This document shows positions 5,758-9,373 of a stretch of 9,373 nucleotides of DNA, one piece after another (the stretch's first letter is position 1; each line of letters begins with the position of its first letter). The DNA is from Atopobiaceae bacterium (GTDB lineage: Bacteria > Actinomycetota > Coriobacteriia > Coriobacteriales > Atopobiaceae): positions 1 through 9,373 of the forward strand of contig JAFWLX010000301.1 of the NCBI GenBank assembly GCA_017510875.1. The letters are read 5' to 3'. Both the position numbers and the translations under genes were made by a program. The notes under the pieces are model-generated. The model had not been told where the DNA came from. It saw only the letters and a program-made list of their open reading frames with translations, and made no database searches.

Positions 5758-6879
5758 CTAAAGACTTTGAGGGGGAAATGCAAGCCAGCTGTCAAGCAGC
5801 GCAAGTGCCATGACGGCCTCGGCAACGGGCACCGCCCTGGGGGCAATGCAAGGATCGTGACGCCCCTTTACAGAAAGCTTGCTGGGCACCATGGTGGCAA
5901 GGTCCACCGAATCCTGCTCGTACGAGATGGAGGGTGTGGGCTTGATGGCCATTCTAAAGAGAATGGGAGCGCCCGTTGTAATGCCGCCCAGGTTGCCCCC
6001 TGCGTTGTTCTTGAGGGCAACCACGTGCCCGTCGACGCTTCCAAAGGGGTCGTTGTTCTCGTGGCCGCGCATGGTGGCAACTGCGCTTCCCGCACCAAAC
6101 TCAAGCGCCTTGACTGCAGGGACACCAAAGGCAATACGGGCTATGGAGCTCTCGATGCCGTCAAACATGGGCTCGCCTATCCCGGCGGGCATGCCGCAGG
6201 CCACGCACTCGATTGCACCGCCAATAGAGTCATCTTGGAGCCGTGCCTCGTTGATGGCGGCAATCATGCTGTCGGCTGCGGTACGGCTGATGGTGGGGAA
6301 GCTCCGCCCATCGGCCAGTGCATCTAGCTGCGCAGACAGGTGTGCAGACGCCTCTGCGTCTGTGCGCAGCGCGTCAAAGGGCTCGTCGTGCACAGATCCC
6401 ACCTGAGCTAGGTGTGCGCCAATGCGCACCCCTCTTTGCGCAAGCAGCTGCAAGGCAACGCCTCCTGCGGCGCAGAGCGGCGCGGTGAGCCTTCCGGAAA
6501 AGTGCCCGCCTCCTGGCACGTCCTGATGGCCCTGCCACTTTGCCTGTGCGGTATAGTCGGCATGTCCGGGGCGTGGTACGCGCAGCATGCGGTCGTAGTC
6601 CTTAGAGCGTGTGTTGGTGTTCTCGATCACCATGGCCAACGGGGCCCCACAGGTCTCGCCCGCCTGGTTGAGTCCAGAGAGAACGCGCGGGGCATCCGCC
6701 TCTTTGCGCGGTGTGGACCAGCTGTTGTGCCCCGGCGCTCGGCGAGCCATGAACGAACGGAGCATATCCATGTCTGGTACAAAGCCAGCCGGAAGCCCCT
6801 CTACCACACACCCGATGGCGGGGGAGTGCGACTGTCCAAAGATGGTCACGCGCAGCGCCGTTCCAAACGTAGATGCCAT
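5758..6879 (-). CDS. aroC: Chorismate synthase
   Basis: The 373-residue enzyme performs the last common step, reduced-FMN-dependent trans-elimination of phosphate from EPSP to give chorismate. Both catalytic histidines are visible: His18 in FGQSHSPAIG and His106 in RPGHADY. GGGHFSGRLTAP, NNAGGNLGGITTGAP (the FMN/substrate region) and the C-terminal signature GRHDPCIAPRAVP (339-351) are intact. The N-terminal signature departs from the common GESHG (here GQSHS), and GGGHFSGR replaces the more usual GGGRxSGR; both are familiar in clostridia-like forms. The start is ATG at 6879, seven bases after AAGGAG (6887-6892); an in-frame extension to 7005 lies inside aroA and is rejected. The stop of aroA lies four bases upstream, and aroC's ribosome site is within the last aroA codons. 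Confidence 0.96.
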   Translation of the reverse strand: MASTFGTALRVTIFGQSHSPAIGCVVEGLPAGFVPDMDMLRSFMARRAPGHNSWSTPRKEADAPRVLSGLNQAGETCGAPLAMVIENTNTRSKDYDRMLRVPRPGHADYTAQAKWQGHQDVPGGGHFSGRLTAPLCAAGGVALQLLAQRGVRIGAHLAQVGSVHDEPFDALRTDAEASAHLSAQLDALADGRSFPTISRTAADSMIAAINEARLQDDSIGGAIECVACGMPAGIGEPMFDGIESSIARIAFGVPAVKALEFGAGSAVATMRGHENNDPFGSVDGHVVALKNNAGGNLGGITTGAPILFRMAIKPTPSISYEQDSVDLATMVPSKLSVKGRHDPCIAPRAVPVAEAVMALALLDSWLAFPPQSL

Positions 6880-6883
6880 GGGA

Positions 6884-8182
6884 TTACTCCTTGTGAGGGT
6901 AGGCAATGCCGCCGAGGGCCCTAAAGTCGTCAAAGAAGCCTGAGTAGGACTTCGAGACGCATTGCGCGCCACAGATGGTGGTGGGCTCTGTTGCATAGGC
7001 CGCACAAACAGCGGCCATCATGGCAATGCGGTGGTCGTTGCAAGCGTCCACAACGCCGCCACTCAGGTGGTCTACGCCCTCGATGAGTAGGTCGTCGCCC
7101 TCGATACATGCCTTTCCACCCATGTTGGTTATGGCCTGTGACACGCTTTGCAGACGGTCCGACTCTTTAAGGCGCAGGCGTGCGGCGTTGCTCAGTCTGG
7201 TGGTGCCCGGTGCCGTGGCGGCTACGGCCGCCAGAGGTGGCACTAGATCGGGTATGCCCGAGACATCCAGGTTGTGTGCGTGGGGCGTCTCGCGAGAAAC
7301 GGCTGCAATGCCGGCACTGCGGCCCACGCGTGCACCCATGAGCGACAGGGCTGCCATGATGGCCCTATCGCCCTGATTGCTCTGAAGGTTGAGCCCGGTG
7401 ACGCAAAGTGGCGTGTGGTCAAACGACCCTGCCGCAAGCCAGAAGGCGGCGTTTGACCAATCCCCCTCGACGACGCATGCGCCTGGCGAGACAAGCTGCT
7501 CGCTGGCACCAACGCGATAGATGCGGCACGGAGAATCGTTTACGATCGCTCGTTGCTCTATGACCGTTACGCCAAAGCTTGCCAGGGCATCTATGGTGAG
7601 GCCAATGTAGCTGCGCGATTCCACGGGCTCGCGAACCACAACCGTGGTGTCGCCGTCCATAAGGGGAGCCGCCATCAGAAGGCCGCTCACAAACTGGGAC
7701 GAGATGCTTCCGGGAAGAAAGAAAGTCCCTGGCTTAAGCTGCCCTGTTACCTCAAGAGGAAACGAGCCAAGGTCCACAAGCGTGACCCCGTGCTCCTCAA
7801 GCTGCTCGGCAAGAGGGGAGAGCGGACGCTTGGCTAGGCGTCCCTGGCCCACAAAGGTCGCTCCCCGTCCTAGTGCACAGGCAACAGGCAGCAGAAAGCG
7901 TAGCGTTGAGCCCGACTCGCCCACATCAAGCAGCGCGCCCTTTCGCACGCCACCACGAGTTACGGGAACCATGCGCAGACCGTCTTTGGTACGCATGGCG
8001 GGCGCGCCCAGCGCCTGAAGGCATCGTAGCGTGGCCACGATGTCCGCAGAGAAGTCCGCGCAGTTAAGGTCGGTGATGCCAGAACACAGAGCGGAGAGTG
8101 TAAGCAGCCTATGTGCCATAGACTTTGAGGGCATGGCTGCCACCGAACCCGCAAGCGGATGAGGGCTTACGATCATGTCCAT
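6884..8182 (-). CDS. aroA: 3-phosphoshikimate 1-carboxyvinyltransferase (EPSP synthase)
   Basis: The 432-residue cytosolic enzyme transfers the enolpyruvyl group of PEP to shikimate 3-phosphate, giving EPSP. The length is typical. The N-terminal PSKSMAHR supplies Lys20, Ser21 and Arg25. GESGSTLR (88-95) is the PEP/glyphosate loop, with Phe96 in place of the proline of the plant/E. coli type. SSQFVSGLLMAAP is the shikimate-phosphate serine block, and PDLVPPLAAVAA, RLRLKESDRL and NDHRIAMMAAV carry the catalytic acid and the PEP-binding arginines. The loop resembles clostridial forms; glyphosate sensitivity cannot be inferred. The start is ATG at 8182, nine bases after GGAGGAG (8192-8198), three bases past the aroB stop. 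A second ATG two codons later is further from that site. The product feeds directly into AroC, encoded next. Confidence 0.96.
   Translation of the reverse strand: MDMIVSPHPLAGSVAAMPSKSMAHRLLTLSALCSGITDLNCADFSADIVATLRCLQALGAPAMRTKDGLRMVPVTRGGVRKGALLDVGESGSTLRFLLPVACALGRGATFVGQGRLAKRPLSPLAEQLEEHGVTLVDLGSFPLEVTGQLKPGTFFLPGSISSQFVSGLLMAAPLMDGDTTVVVREPVESRSYIGLTIDALASFGVTVIEQRAIVNDSPCRIYRVGASEQLVSPGACVVEGDWSNAAFWLAAGSFDHTPLCVTGLNLQSNQGDRAIMAALSLMGARVGRSAGIAAVSRETPHAHNLDVSGIPDLVPPLAAVAATAPGTTRLSNAARLRLKESDRLQSVSQAITNMGGKACIEGDDLLIEGVDHLSGGVVDACNDHRIAMMAAVCAAYATEPTTICGAQCVSKSYSGFFDDFRALGGIAYPHKE
6887..6892 (-). promoter_or_regulatory. Ribosome binding site of aroC inside the end of aroA
   Basis: On the minus strand AAGGAG is formed by the last aroA codons and is followed after seven bases by the aroC ATG at 6879. 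This fixes the aroC start and implies coupled translation. Confidence 0.7.
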
Positions 8183-8185
8183 GGC

Positions 8186-9280
8186 CTAGGACTCCTCCGT
8201 ACCAGAAAGGCTGCTCTCGATGAGCGAGCGCAGCTCGTCGAGTGTGACGGTGCGTAGTTCAACGGCGCCGATGTCTGTGGGAACCACGATGTTCATCGTT
8301 TGCCCATGGCGCTTCTTGTCGTGTGTCGCCTGGCTGTAGAGAGTGTTGGGATCAAGGCTGGTTGTGGTGGGTAACCCCTGCGCCTTAGTGCAGCTCTCGA
8401 TACGTGCGGCAAGACCGCTCTTCGCCCATCCCTTGTGTTCGGCGGCGCGTGCCATGCAGCACAGGCCCGCTGCCACGCAGTGACCGTGTCCCTGCAGATA
8501 GCCGTCGCCCGCCTCTATGGCGTGTCCTATGGTGTGTCCCAAGTTAAGCGTCTGGCGGGCGCCGCGCTCTTGCTCGTCAGCGTTGACCACATCGCGTTTG
8601 ATGGCAACGTTTTGCGAAACGACCTGCACAAGGTAAGCGGGGTCGGCGTCCTGCGCAAGGGGCCTCTGGCGCAGCGTCTCAAAGAGCTGGGGGCTGGCAA
8701 GCACGGCATGCTTGACCACCTCGCCCATACCGTCTGCAAACACCTCTGGCGTAAGCGTCGAGAGGCAGGTGACGTCGGCGAGCACCAACGACGGCTGCAA
8801 GAAGGCTCCTACGAGGTTCTTGCCACAGGCGAGGTCGATGGCGGTCTTGCCACCCACCGACGAGTCAACCATGGCAAGCAGTGTGGTGGGAACCTGCACC
8901 ACGCGAATGCCGCGCATGTAGGTGGCGGCGGCAAAGCCCGCCATATCGCCCACAACGCCGCCGCCCAGCGCTACCACCACGCTGTCGCGGCTAAGCTGGG
9001 CCTCTGCCATGGCGGCAAGGATAGAGGCGTAGGTCTCTATGGTCTTGTGCGTCTCTCCTGCCGCAACAACGGTTGATGCCGTCTTGAGGTTTGCCTGTTG
9101 CAATGAGGACAGCACGCGCTCTAGGTACAGGGGTGCTACGTTGCTGTCACTTACCACAAAGACGGCGTCACACGGGCATGCCTCTGCCAGACGCTGTCCC
9201 AACGTGTCAAGGATGCCTGAACCCACAACCACCTGGTATGAGCGCGAGGTGGTGTCCACGGGGACTACGGTTTCGCTCAT
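8186..9280 (-). CDS. aroB: 3-dehydroquinate synthase
   Basis: The 364-residue NAD- and metal-dependent cytosolic enzyme cyclises DAHP to 3-dehydroquinate, step 2 of the shikimate pathway. The length is standard. The NAD-binding glycine loop LGGGVVGDMAGFAA (105-118) is followed by PTTLLAMVDSSVGGKTAID (131-149). The metal ligands fall at Glu187 in GMGEVVKHA, His249 in NLGHTIGHA and His265 in GHGHCVA, with the same His-to-His spacing as in Aspergillus AROM. Lys79 in GETHK and the C-terminal KKRHG block are also present. The ATG at 9280 overlaps the stop of the upstream gene as ATGA, and GGGAGG lies about ten bases before it. This is the first complete gene of the aromatic operon in the window; the true operon start is off the edge. 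Confidence 0.96.
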   Translation of the reverse strand: MSETVVPVDTTSRSYQVVVGSGILDTLGQRLAEACPCDAVFVVSDSNVAPLYLERVLSSLQQANLKTASTVVAAGETHKTIETYASILAAMAEAQLSRDSVVVALGGGVVGDMAGFAAATYMRGIRVVQVPTTLLAMVDSSVGGKTAIDLACGKNLVGAFLQPSLVLADVTCLSTLTPEVFADGMGEVVKHAVLASPQLFETLRQRPLAQDADPAYLVQVVSQNVAIKRDVVNADEQERGARQTLNLGHTIGHAIEAGDGYLQGHGHCVAAGLCCMARAAEHKGWAKSGLAARIESCTKAQGLPTTTSLDPNTLYSQATHDKKRHGQTMNIVVPTDIGAVELRTVTLDELRSLIESSLSGTEES

Positions 9281-9373
9281 GAGCGCTCGGCCTCCCGCTT
9301 GAGGCGGTCGCCTTCGGCCAGAAGATCGTGGAGACGCGCGGCATCGTGTGCATCGATGGCCTCCTTGTATTGC
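9277..9373 (-). CDS. tyrA: Probable prephenate dehydrogenase, C-terminal 32 residues (5' truncated by window edge)
   Basis: On the minus strand an open frame enters from the window edge and stops at TGA 9277-9279, overlapping the aroB ATG as ATGA. The 32 visible residues (YKEAIDAHDAARLHDLL, then a basic end) form a charged amphipathic helix. It resembles the C-terminal helix of TyrA-family prephenate dehydrogenases, where an E-A-I-x-A-x-D-x-x-x-L-x-x-L-L pattern is common. Its place beside aroB and the pathway logic (pheA is downstream, the tyrosine branch is otherwise missing) support this. The catalytic domain is outside the window, so another aromatic gene cannot be excluded. Confidence 0.55.
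   Translation of the reverse strand, partial: QYKEAIDAHDAARLHDLLAEGDRLKREAERS

Noticed and set aside
5767..6924. Long plus-strand frames opposite aroC
   Set aside because: No recognisable motifs or ribosome sites; they mirror the codon bias of aroC on the other strand.
6880..7005. 42-residue N-terminal extension of chorismate synthase
   Set aside because: It lies wholly within the aroA coding end, while the ATG at 6879 has a good ribosome site and begins the conserved STFGxxLRVTIFG block.
1..9373. CRISPR arrays, insertion sequences, tRNA genes, phage or defence genes
   Set aside because: No regularly spaced repeats, terminal inverted repeats with transposase, tRNA-like folds or defence motifs were seen; the gaps between genes are short and accounted for.

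Overview
The window is a stretch of a moderately GC-rich bacterial chromosome made almost entirely of housekeeping genes. Gene style (clostridia-like AroA, AroC and PheA signatures in a GC-rich genome, compact operons, strong AAGGAGG-type ribosome sites) suggests an anaerobic actinobacterium of the Coriobacteriia, perhaps Olsenella/Atopobium-like. That placement is an inference from protein flavour, not from a marker gene. No tRNA, rRNA, CRISPR array, insertion sequence, phage gene or toxin-antitoxin pair was seen.

Left part (1-2130): the 3' end of trpS on the plus strand converges on a minus-strand YgjP-type zinc metallohydrolase, with a long hairpin between them as the likely shared terminator. 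The hydrolase diverges from a plus-strand 5-formyltetrahydrofolate cyclo-ligase gene. The gap between them holds a perfect 10-bp inverted repeat and a candidate promoter. A second strong hairpin separates the cyclo-ligase gene from the next, convergent gene block.

Right part (2137-9373, all minus strand): a tightly packed aromatic amino acid operon. In transcription order it reads: probable tyrA (3' end only), aroB, aroA, aroC, pheA (chorismate mutase-prephenate dehydratase), an aroE-aroK fusion, and after a 217-bp gap a type II dehydroquinase. Together these cover every step from DAHP to chorismate (AroB, AroQ, AroE, AroK, AroA, AroC) and enter both the phenylalanine and tyrosine branches. 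Only DAHP synthase and the final aminotransferase are absent from the window. Most junctions are stop/start overlaps or gaps of 3-4 bases, which points to translational coupling.

The most unusual object is the last gene of the block. Its dehydroquinase domain (all catalytic residues present) is preceded in frame by a complete-looking PTS EIIB domain of the glucose/sucrose type, including the phospho-accepting cysteine in a CATRLR motif, and by an acidic linker. It is the only gene of the block preceded by a sizeable leader with its own inverted repeats. A PTS phosphorylation module on a shikimate-pathway enzyme suggests a link between PEP/sugar status and aromatic synthesis. This is a hypothesis; the fusion itself can be read directly from the sequence.
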